Below, one piece after another: positions 43,713 to 51,520 of a stretch of 64,000 bases of DNA. Where the stretch lies: positions 1 through 64,000 of the forward strand of contig JBBRAO010000010.1 of NCBI GenBank assembly GCA_038206725.1. The letters are read 5' to 3'. The DNA comes from JBAXXL01 sp038206725. GTDB lineage: Bacteria > Bacteroidota > Ignavibacteria > Kapaibacteriales > UBA2268. The notes beneath the pieces were generated by a model, which did no database searches, was not told the origin of the DNA, and was given only the letters and a program-made list of their open reading frames with translations. How positions within the stretch are numbered: position 1 is the stretch's first letter; each line of letters starts with the position of its first letter. The translations under genes and the position numbers were made by a program.

Positions 43713-44906
43713 ATGACAATACCAGTAATTATTTCATTATGTACATTATTACTTATAGCCTATGTTTTCGATATAACAGCATCGAAAACTAAGATTCCTT
43801 CTGTGATTTTATTATTACTTTTGGGTTGGGGTGTTAAACAATTTACTGCGGCTCTCGGCATTCCTTTACCGGATTTATCCCTGTTTTTACCAATCTTTGG
43901 AACGGTTGGGCTTATATTAATTGTCTTAGAAGGCTCATTAGAACTTGATTTGGATAAATCCAAGGTAAATTTAGTAACCAAATCTTTTACAGTAGCATTG
44001 GTACCGATGATCATTCTATCTATAACCCTTGCTTACGCATTTTCATATTTTGGACAAGTTCCCTTTAAAATCGCGCTTATCAATGCTATACCGTTTTGCA
44101 TAGTTAGCAGTGCAATTGCTATCCCAAGTGTCAAGCATTTGAAAAGTTTGGATAAAGAATTTATTATTTACGAGAGTAGTTTTTCTGATATAATTGGTGT
44201 GTTGTTTTTCAATTTTATCGCGCTTAATGAGTTTATTGGTTTACATTCATTTCGCAATTTTGTGCTTGATTTGCTGATTATTTTAGCAGTATCCTATTTA
44301 GCAACTCTTGGACTTTCCTTTTTGCTAAAGAAAATTGATCACCACATTAAGTTTACTCCAATTATAATTTGTATTATCATTATCTATGCCATTTCTAAAA
44401 TTTATCATTTGCCCGCTTTAATTTTCATCCTATTATTTGGACTATTTTTAGGCAATATAGACAAGTTGAAGCATATTAAAATAGTAAAGAAAATACAACC
44501 GGATGGATTAAAAGAAGAGGTACATCGCTTTAAAGAGATTTTAATAGAATTAGCTTTTTTAATAAGGGCATTCTTTTTCCTATTGTTTGGTTATTCAATC
44601 AAGTTGTCAGAAATATTGAATTTAGAAGCATTAATGTGGTCATTAGGAATCGTTGCGGGGATATTTGTTTTGCGTCTTATTATCCTAAAAATTGCTAAAT
44701 TACCGGTGAAACTACTCTTCTTTGTTGCTCCGAGAGGGCTTATCACGATTCTTCTATTTCTTGCTATAACCGCCGAGCAATCAATTTCCTTCATAAATAA
44801 AGCAGTCATTATCCAAGTGATTTTAATGACGGCATTATTTATGATGGTAGGTTTAATGATCAATAAAACCGAAGACAATTCATTGACTATTAACGAAGAC
44901 AAATAA
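43713..44906 (+). CDS. Cation/proton antiporter, CPA family (NhaP-like)
   Basis: This is a 397-residue membrane protein with about 12 hydrophobic segments. The signature ESSFSDIIGVL corresponds to the ESxxND motif of CPA1 (NhaP) antiporters, but with Ser instead of Asn before the Asp. A late RGLITILLF segment matches the conserved Arg-Gly helix. It should exchange Na+ or K+ for H+. It is the last gene of the cassette, and its stop lies only 9 bases from the right 66-bp repeat. Confidence 0.8.
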   Translation: MTIPVIISLCTLLLIAYVFDITASKTKIPSVILLLLLGWGVKQFTAALGIPLPDLSLFLPIFGTVGLILIVLEGSLELDLDKSKVNLVTKSFTVALVPMIILSITLAYAFSYFGQVPFKIALINAIPFCIVSSAIAIPSVKHLKSLDKEFIIYESSFSDIIGVLFFNFIALNEFIGLHSFRNFVLDLLIILAVSYLATLGLSFLLKKIDHHIKFTPIIICIIIIYAISKIYHLPALIFILLFGLFLGNIDKLKHIKIVKKIQPDGLKEEVHRFKEILIELAFLIRAFFFLLFGYSIKLSEILNLEALMWSLGIVAGIFVLRLIILKIAKLPVKLLFFVAPRGLITILLFLAITAEQSISFINKAVIIQVILMTALFMMVGLMINKTEDNSLTINEDK

Positions 44907-44914
44907 CAAATCGC

Positions 44915-44980
44915 AATCCCCCAAAAAAACAGCCACTCTATTTAGAATGGCTGTTTTAATTTATACGATCTTAATTACTT
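44915..44980. repeat. Right 66-bp direct repeat containing a terminator and the STAS gene end
   Basis: This is identical to 38652-38717. The hairpin (CAGCCACTCT at 44930-44939, AGAATGGCTG at 44944-44953) has A-rich and T-rich flanks and can stop transcription from both sides. The right third encodes the last six residues and stop of the minus-strand STAS gene, so this copy is probably the native one. Confidence 0.9.
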
Positions 44981-45281
44981 TATCCAGTCGGGTCATAACT
45001 AAGAGCTTAATAACCGGCTCGGGGACATTGGTGAGCATAAGCTCGCAATCCTTAGCTTTCAGTTCCCTGAAAGCACCGGCTATCATTCCTATGCCGGAAC
45101 TATTAATAATGTTCACTCTCGACATATCAATAATTATTCTGTTTATATTATCCTCTGAAATTGAGTCAAGAGCTTGGCTAAATTCCATAGCTTGAAACCC
45201 GCCTAAAACGCTTTCAGACAAATTAACTAAAGCGTACTTACCGGTTTCATCATCCATTATTTTGTATTCGAATTCAGACAT
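44961..45281 (-). CDS. STAS-domain protein (anti-sigma factor antagonist-like)
   Basis: This encodes 106 residues from ATG 45281 (GGA upstream; a TTG four codons earlier is less likely). It is a single STAS domain with IIIDMSRVNIINSSGIGMIAGAFRE, where the serine of NSSG is the usual phosphorylation site of SpoIIAA/RsbV-like proteins. It would act in partner switching with a serine kinase not seen here. It lies 17 bases after secF on the same strand. Its last codons lie inside the right 66-bp repeat. Confidence 0.85.
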   Translation of the reverse strand: MSEFEYKIMDDETGKYALVNLSESVLGGFQAMEFSQALDSISEDNINRIIIDMSRVNIINSSGIGMIAGAFRELKAKDCELMLTNVPEPVIKLLVMTRLDKVIKIV

Positions 45282-45298
45282 AATATATTCCAAATAAA

Positions 45299-46252
45299 TT
45301 AAACTGTTTTGAGTTTTTTAGTTGTTTTTGCTAATTTTTCATCAGTAGGTAGGAATCTTTTCAATACTTTATGGTTGTAGTAAACCACGAATGAAGTAGC
45401 TACGTAAACCGAAGAATAAGTACCAAATATAACACCGATAAGCATAGTTATTGAGAAACCAAACAATACCGGACCGCCTAATATAAGCATCACTATCATA
45501 ACCAAAATTACTGTACCTACAGTATTCACTGTACGTGTTAAAGCCTCATTAATACTGTCATTGACTATTTTAACAAAGTCTTGACCTTTATGACGCTCAA
45601 CATTTTCACGAATACGGTCAAATATGATAACTGTATCGTTAACACCATAACCAAGAACCATTAAAAAAGCGGCAAGAATTTGTTGATTCAATTCAATATC
45701 AGCTAAACCAATTCTATTCGCTATTACGATTAAAGCAAAGGTTATAACCAAATCGTGGAAAATACCAATGATAGCACCAATACCGTAACTAAACTCGAAA
45801 CGAAAGGCAATATATATCAAAATACCAATAATAGCTAAAAATATAGCCAAGATTGATGATAGCCATAGTTCACCACCGATTTTGGGACCGATTGTATCAA
45901 CCTTTAGTTCAGTTCTGTCAACATTTGGTAAATATTTGTCTAATGCTGAATATACGCCTTCAGCACCGTGTTTGGTATCTTTAACGCGAATAAGATATGA
46001 ATTATCTTTTCCGTACGATTTAACCTCTTCGCCTCTGATACCGGCTTTTGTTAGAGCTGAACGAATATCTTTTGCGTCAACATTGGATTTGAATTGTAAA
46101 GCTATTTCAGTACCACCGGTAAAGTCAATACCTAATTCAGGTTTAACGATAGCGGCAAGTGCAGAACCAACTATTATAACAACTATAGAAAAGATAGCGA
46201 AAAACTTCCTTTCTTTCATAAAATCTATATGTGTTTTTCCGAAGAATTGCAT
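45299..46252 (-). CDS. secF: Protein translocase subunit SecF
   Basis: This is a 317-residue inner-membrane subunit of the Sec accessory complex. It has an N-terminal TM, a periplasmic domain beginning GIDFTGGTEIALQF, and then five TMs with GYGVNDTVIIFDRIRE and the loop TRTVNTVGT. With SecD it uses the proton gradient to help protein export. It is 11 bases downstream of secD. It is a separate gene rather than part of a SecDF fusion. Confidence 0.95.
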   Translation of the reverse strand: MQFFGKTHIDFMKERKFFAIFSIVVIIVGSALAAIVKPELGIDFTGGTEIALQFKSNVDAKDIRSALTKAGIRGEEVKSYGKDNSYLIRVKDTKHGAEGVYSALDKYLPNVDRTELKVDTIGPKIGGELWLSSILAIFLAIIGILIYIAFRFEFSYGIGAIIGIFHDLVITFALIVIANRIGLADIELNQQILAAFLMVLGYGVNDTVIIFDRIRENVERHKGQDFVKIVNDSINEALTRTVNTVGTVILVMIVMLILGGPVLFGFSITMLIGVIFGTYSSVYVATSFVVYYNHKVLKRFLPTDEKLAKTTKKLKTV

Positions 46253-46263
46253 TTATTTATTCC

Positions 46264-48528
46264 TTATATTTTTTCTTGTTGTGATTTATGTAAACCGAAT
46301 GAATATTTGCCTCCGCGAGCCAATGTGACTTCAATCATAGCGCGAGTAACAAATATTGCAGTAAACATAGTAGTTAAAATACCTATTAATACGTTAGTCG
46401 CAAAACCTCTAATTGGACCTGAACCCAACCATAATAGAATTAATGCAGTAATAGCAGTTGTTATGTTGGAGTCAACGATAGCAGTTAAAGCTTTTCTAAA
46501 ACCTTCGTCAATAGCCGATCTTAATGAACGCCCTCTGAGTAATTCCTCACGACAACGTTCGTAAATAAGTACGTTGGCATCCACCGCCATACCTATTGTT
46601 AATATTAAACCGGCAATACCTGGCATTGATAATGTACCTTTAAGCGCGGTTAGCAAAGCAATAATAAGCAGAACGTTTACAAACACTGCATAATCGGCGA
46701 TCAAGCCTGATTTTGTATAGTACATCCACATAAATAATATAACGGCAAACATAGCTACTAAACTCGCTAACATACCTGAATTAATAGAATCTTGACCCAA
46801 AGATGGACCAACAACTCTTTCTTCGATGATTTTAACAGGAGCTTTCAAAGCACCGGCTTTCAGAACGATACGTAAGCGGTTTGCTTCGTCCATATCGGCC
46901 ATACCTGTGATTTGTGAGCTACCGCCTGTGATTTTAGTTTGTACTGTAGGAGCTGAATATACAAAATCATCCAAAACGATAGCGATACGTTTTTTCAAAT
47001 TCTTTTCAGTGATTACACCCCATTGGTCAGCACCGTCGCTATTCATATACATCAATACCATTGCTTGACCGCTGGCTTGATCAACTGTTGCGCCTGCATC
47101 GGTAACTACGTCACCGGTTAGTTCAGGCTTCTTTTTCAAATTATAGAAGTCATAAACTTCGATTTTTTTGTTCATTAAGCGAGCATCAGGTTTAGCATCG
47201 ATAGCTATTTTATAATCTGCCGGAATCAATGAAGCGATTGCAGGTGTTTTTAGCAATAATCTGAATCTATCCAAGTTATCTTTTGATATTCTAAATGAAT
47301 ATTCACCAGCAGGGAATTGCGCTACAGTATAATTCACAGGAACCATTTGTTGGTCTTGCGGTGATAGGAAGTATGTCGCAAACAATGAAGTAAATGGATG
47401 TTCTGTTTGATATTTCTTGACTTTTTCTTTTTCTGTCAAACCTTTGTAAGGATCATTAGCAGTATCTTTAGCTTTTTGATCTTTAGCGGAATCAGGTTTT
47501 GCTTCAGCTACTTTCGCGTCTTTAGCCGCTTTTGCATCTGCAACTTTTGCATCTTTAGCCGATTTCACTTCAGCTTTCTTTAGATCTTTTTTATCAGTCG
47601 CTTTTTTATCGGCTGTTTTAGAATTGGCAACTAACTTTGTTGAATCAACTTTGTTCAATTCTTCATTTTCATTACTTACGATTGCTAAAGGATCCAATGA
47701 ATCTATTAGAAGTTCTCCGCCTTTAATTTTTCCTCTTTTTACAGCTTCATTATATAAGTATGTGTCAATTCTTTTAAACGCATACACGATTGAATCGTTA
47801 TTACGAACTAAATTGAATTCTAAGCGTGCTGTAGTTTGCAATAAAGCGCGCATACCTTCTTTGTTTTGAACACCCGGTAATTCGAGCATAATACGACGAT
47901 TACCTTGTTTCTGAATATTCGGTTCAGCAACACCGTATTGGTCAATACGTTGACGAATTACTTCTTGAGCTTGATCAATAGCTTCTTTTGCACTTTCATT
48001 TAGTTTTTCGATGATTTTATCTTCCGATACGTCTCTTTGATTTCCTAAATAAAAATATGATAAAAGTGTTTTACCGCGAGGGCGAGCAATTTTATCAAAG
48101 TTTGCTTTGAATAAATCAATAGCATCAGCTTCAGGCGATGCGTCCAATTGTTTTGTGGTTCTGTTTATAACTTCCATAAAAGTTTCATCAACTGCTTCAG
48201 GCAATGCTGATTCTTCAATCAATTTAATTAAATCGACTTCCATAGTTACATACATACCACCGCGTAAGTCCAAACCAAGTTTAATAGCGCCACTTTTGGC
48301 TTTTTTTAAACTTTCTCCGTACTTAGCCTCGAATTTTTCTAAAATATCGAGACTGTCTTGCCCGTTACGAGCTTTTTTGAGCATTTCTTTTTTCGTGCCT
48401 TCTAATTTGGATGCGTGGTATGTAGGATACAGCAACGCTAAGCCTATTATTAACGGAACAAATATTAATAATAGTCTCCCCATATTAGAAACTAAAAAAG
48501 CTCCAGTTTTTCCTTGATTGCTTTTCAA
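46264..48528 (-). CDS. secD: Protein translocase subunit SecD with Lys/Ala-rich insert
   Basis: This is a 754-residue SecD. It has TM1 (about 18-36), LGLDLRGGMY (84-93), the P1 periplasmic domain, and C-terminal TMs with GLILTIGMAVDANVLIYERCREE. Residues about 295-360 form a Lys/Ala/Asp-rich low-complexity insert (KDAKVADAKAAKDAKVAEAK) in the periplasmic domain, not expected in SecD. The TTG start at 48528 is preferred because a strong GGAGG lies 8 bases upstream; the next ATG is at 48483 (residue 16). It is upstream of secF in one operon. Confidence 0.93.
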   Translation of the reverse strand: MKSNQGKTGAFLVSNMGRLLLIFVPLIIGLALLYPTYHASKLEGTKKEMLKKARNGQDSLDILEKFEAKYGESLKKAKSGAIKLGLDLRGGMYVTMEVDLIKLIEESALPEAVDETFMEVINRTTKQLDASPEADAIDLFKANFDKIARPRGKTLLSYFYLGNQRDVSEDKIIEKLNESAKEAIDQAQEVIRQRIDQYGVAEPNIQKQGNRRIMLELPGVQNKEGMRALLQTTARLEFNLVRNNDSIVYAFKRIDTYLYNEAVKRGKIKGGELLIDSLDPLAIVSNENEELNKVDSTKLVANSKTADKKATDKKDLKKAEVKSAKDAKVADAKAAKDAKVAEAKPDSAKDQKAKDTANDPYKGLTEKEKVKKYQTEHPFTSLFATYFLSPQDQQMVPVNYTVAQFPAGEYSFRISKDNLDRFRLLLKTPAIASLIPADYKIAIDAKPDARLMNKKIEVYDFYNLKKKPELTGDVVTDAGATVDQASGQAMVLMYMNSDGADQWGVITEKNLKKRIAIVLDDFVYSAPTVQTKITGGSSQITGMADMDEANRLRIVLKAGALKAPVKIIEERVVGPSLGQDSINSGMLASLVAMFAVILFMWMYYTKSGLIADYAVFVNVLLIIALLTALKGTLSMPGIAGLILTIGMAVDANVLIYERCREELLRGRSLRSAIDEGFRKALTAIVDSNITTAITALILLWLGSGPIRGFATNVLIGILTTMFTAIFVTRAMIEVTLARGGKYSFGLHKSQQEKI

Positions 48529-48645
48529 TGAAAAAGCCTCCGATTTATTTATACAATTATCTTAATTTCAAAAATATACAAGTTACAAAAATATTCTTAT
48601 TTTTGGAATTATACAAGAAATTGTTAGAAAATAATAAAGTATTTT

Positions 48646-51450
48646 TTATTTTATTATAATTAATTGCTGTGAATTGGTAAAAAATCCGCTTGTGAATTTG
48701 ACTAAATATGTTCCTGCAGGCACATCTTTGACCGAAAACTGCATTTCATAATCGCCGGGCTCCATATACTTATTTAGCGGTGTATAAATAAGACTACCCT
48801 CAGAATTAAAAAACTCAATTCTGGTTAATGTTCGGAAAGCAACAGAAAATTTTATTGTCACTTCGTCGTTGATTACAGGATTCGGTAAAATTGTAATCAT
48901 ATCAAATCCGTATTTACTTAAAATTAATTTGCCCATCTGTATTGTGCAAATATTCATAAAGATTTTCCCTGTACCGAATACAGGAGCATAACAAGTAGAA
49001 TTATCATTAAGCACTAAATCAATTGCTTTTATTTCTACCTCATTGGTATCGGCGAGCAATGTTTCGAATTCGGGATATAACATACCTTCAAATTTGTTTA
49101 ACGGAACGGGAGAATGCCCTATAATAGATATAACCGTCTCATCGGGGCTAACATTTTGACTCTTCGTAGCAAGAGTCCACGACTCCATACCGCCATTTCC
49201 GTAAACCTTATCCAAAAATTGCAAATTACCGGGGTTGTATGATAATTTTAATTCAAATGAATCCACTTCGATACCAACAAATTCAGCGCTTTCGACTTTC
49301 ACTTTAAACTTATTCAAATTTCCGGATTCAGGATTAATAACCACACCCGGGCGAATATTATATATATTATCCATTGATACAGATATTGTGCTTTTAAAGC
49401 TGTTTGCGAAAATCTCAAAGCCATAACTGTGACCTAAACAGAAATAATCAACAATAACCCTGTCCAAAGTATTGTTATTGCTTAATGCAGGATTATAAAT
49501 GATGTCGAAATTATATATACCCGATGGGCTTATATTAAAGCCTTTTTTTATGGAATTATCAGCGAATTCAAAAACCCCGTCTTCGACTGTGCTAATTCTA
49601 ACGCTGTCAATTTTTAATATATCTATTGTGCTAATATTTGTCATTGTAACGTTTATTAAACCGGTAGAGCATTTGTTAATAGTAGGCAATTTAGAATGTT
49701 CAATAGTAACCGGAGTTCTGTACGCCGATCCTGTAATCTTTACTAAAGTATCCTTATAATAACTCGCCGGACCGTATAAATTACAATTGGTAGTAATTTT
49801 TACGGTTAGAGCCATATTCCCACTTGTTAATGGGAAAAAATCGACCGGAATTAAAAATGTCTCGCCTTTGGGAATAATAATATTCGTAGGAAGTGGCTGA
49901 GGAAAATTAAAGAAATTTTCACCTAACAAGCCCGAACTTAATCGTTCTACTTTGTACATCACCATATCGGCGGTTGAACTAGGATTAGAAACTTCAATAT
50001 AATGAGTTCCCGGGAATTTTGTTCCCGCCAATATCTCGGGTTGGAAATCATAGCCTTTAGCGCGAATTTTCGGGAGGGTACCCCTACCGGTAACATAATT
50101 AAAAATCTCAATAGAACTAGTATCGTCGCCGGCATATTGGAGAACAATCTTTATCCTTTTGTTATATTCTGTTAGCGGTCTGAAGTTTACAGGAACTTTG
50201 ATTTTTGTACAATATTGGGTTGAATCCATAAATTCCGGATACAACGTTATTATATTATCTTTGTTTAGAGTTGGAAATATCTTTGAAAATTGTACCCTGA
50301 TATCATTCGTGTCGCCCGTAACCTTTATACCGGTTATCTTTATTAGCTTATCGGAATTATTCATAATATATACCATTCCGGAATCGCTCTCAAATAACCG
50401 TACGTCGCCGAAGTTGTATTCCGACAAATAGGCACCCGGATAAACAGCATAAGCTGTTAAAATTGATATACTATCCGGTCCGTTGGCATTGCTTGATATA
50501 ACCAATGTATCCCTAATTAATCCAAGAACATCGGCATTTAAAGCAAGACTTTTAAAATGTACACTGTTTTTAGGATATACTGTATAGCCCTCCAACTCCG
50601 GATTATGCGGAGTTGTGATTTTGAAATATTTTCCGCTGAGCAACTTATATTTTGACAAGTTCAAAAAACTTGTACCCGGATTACTTATCGTCAGCGCGGA
50701 ATCCGAACCCCGAATGTCTGATAATTTAATGGTTTCGCCGATTCGTACAAAGCCGAAGTCTATATCCTCAACTTTGATTTGCGGCTTAACACCGTAACCC
50801 GATAAGCAGATTTTATACTTAATATTTGGGCAATTTGTAATAATATCTAATGTATCTAAATCAATGGGATTATCAGTTTTTGGACAATATCCTATTTGCA
50901 AACCATATTCTTCGTCGGGGTTTAATGTGATTTTTTTTGGACCTTTGATTTGATAATACAATCCTTTTCGGAACTTCATATCCACAATTTCAGTTTTTTG
51001 AGAATTATTTTTTATTTTGAATATACTATAGGTTGTATCATCTATAATTGACGCGAGATAGTTAAAACTTTCCAAAAGCACGTTCATTTTGGGAACGTAA
51101 GTTATAAGTCTCCCATTCGCGTTACCCTCCATATCTGTTATATAAAACTGAAATGAAGCAGAATCGTAAGGATTCAAAACAAAAAAAGTAAAATAAAAAT
51201 CAAAATTCGGTTGGTCTTTAACGAAATTAGGTGAGAGTTTTATATTGGAAACATTATAGCACTTCGAAGGTTTTAATATTGGTAATGAATTAATACCGAC
51301 ATCGCCTGAGGCAAGCTCGGTTATGTTGACTTTATAAGTACCACAACCATCGGCAGTTACAATAACGACGGGTGTGGTTTCATCTAAAGCCGTTGCTTGA
51401 ACGGCTAGGAATGCCAACAATATTGCAATATATAATAATAGTTTTCGCAT
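48646..51450 (-). CDS. Secreted Ig-like repeat protein with T9SS sorting domain
   Basis: This encodes 934 residues. The signal peptide (about 1-21) is followed by HYDIN/ASPM-like Ig modules (for example YGVKPQIKVEDIDFGFVRIG and VPVNFRPLTEYN) and a cohesin-like segment near residues 695-805. The end is a T9SS sorting tail (LPNPVINDEVTIKFSV ... VPAGTYLVKFTSG, ending QQLIIIK). It is probably a surface or released protein of structural or adhesive kind. No catalytic motif is seen. It resembles the 1431-residue protein at 12764 in architecture but lacks the propeller. Confidence 0.78.
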   Translation of the reverse strand: MRKLLLYIAILLAFLAVQATALDETTPVVIVTADGCGTYKVNITELASGDVGINSLPILKPSKCYNVSNIKLSPNFVKDQPNFDFYFTFFVLNPYDSASFQFYITDMEGNANGRLITYVPKMNVLLESFNYLASIIDDTTYSIFKIKNNSQKTEIVDMKFRKGLYYQIKGPKKITLNPDEEYGLQIGYCPKTDNPIDLDTLDIITNCPNIKYKICLSGYGVKPQIKVEDIDFGFVRIGETIKLSDIRGSDSALTISNPGTSFLNLSKYKLLSGKYFKITTPHNPELEGYTVYPKNSVHFKSLALNADVLGLIRDTLVISSNANGPDSISILTAYAVYPGAYLSEYNFGDVRLFESDSGMVYIMNNSDKLIKITGIKVTGDTNDIRVQFSKIFPTLNKDNIITLYPEFMDSTQYCTKIKVPVNFRPLTEYNKRIKIVLQYAGDDTSSIEIFNYVTGRGTLPKIRAKGYDFQPEILAGTKFPGTHYIEVSNPSSTADMVMYKVERLSSGLLGENFFNFPQPLPTNIIIPKGETFLIPVDFFPLTSGNMALTVKITTNCNLYGPASYYKDTLVKITGSAYRTPVTIEHSKLPTINKCSTGLINVTMTNISTIDILKIDSVRISTVEDGVFEFADNSIKKGFNISPSGIYNFDIIYNPALSNNNTLDRVIVDYFCLGHSYGFEIFANSFKSTISVSMDNIYNIRPGVVINPESGNLNKFKVKVESAEFVGIEVDSFELKLSYNPGNLQFLDKVYGNGGMESWTLATKSQNVSPDETVISIIGHSPVPLNKFEGMLYPEFETLLADTNEVEIKAIDLVLNDNSTCYAPVFGTGKIFMNICTIQMGKLILSKYGFDMITILPNPVINDEVTIKFSVAFRTLTRIEFFNSEGSLIYTPLNKYMEPGDYEMQFSVKDVPAGTYLVKFTSGFFTNSQQLIIIK

Positions 51451-51520
51451 ATTTCATCACTTATATTAACGAAAATACCATTAATATTATTATTATTTAT
51501 TTTAATTTAAAAAAAATAAT

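Noticed and set aside
38652..44980. The 66-bp repeats as ends of an insertion sequence or a transposon target duplication
   Set aside because: There is no transposase, no terminal inverted repeats, and 66 bp is far longer than usual target duplications.
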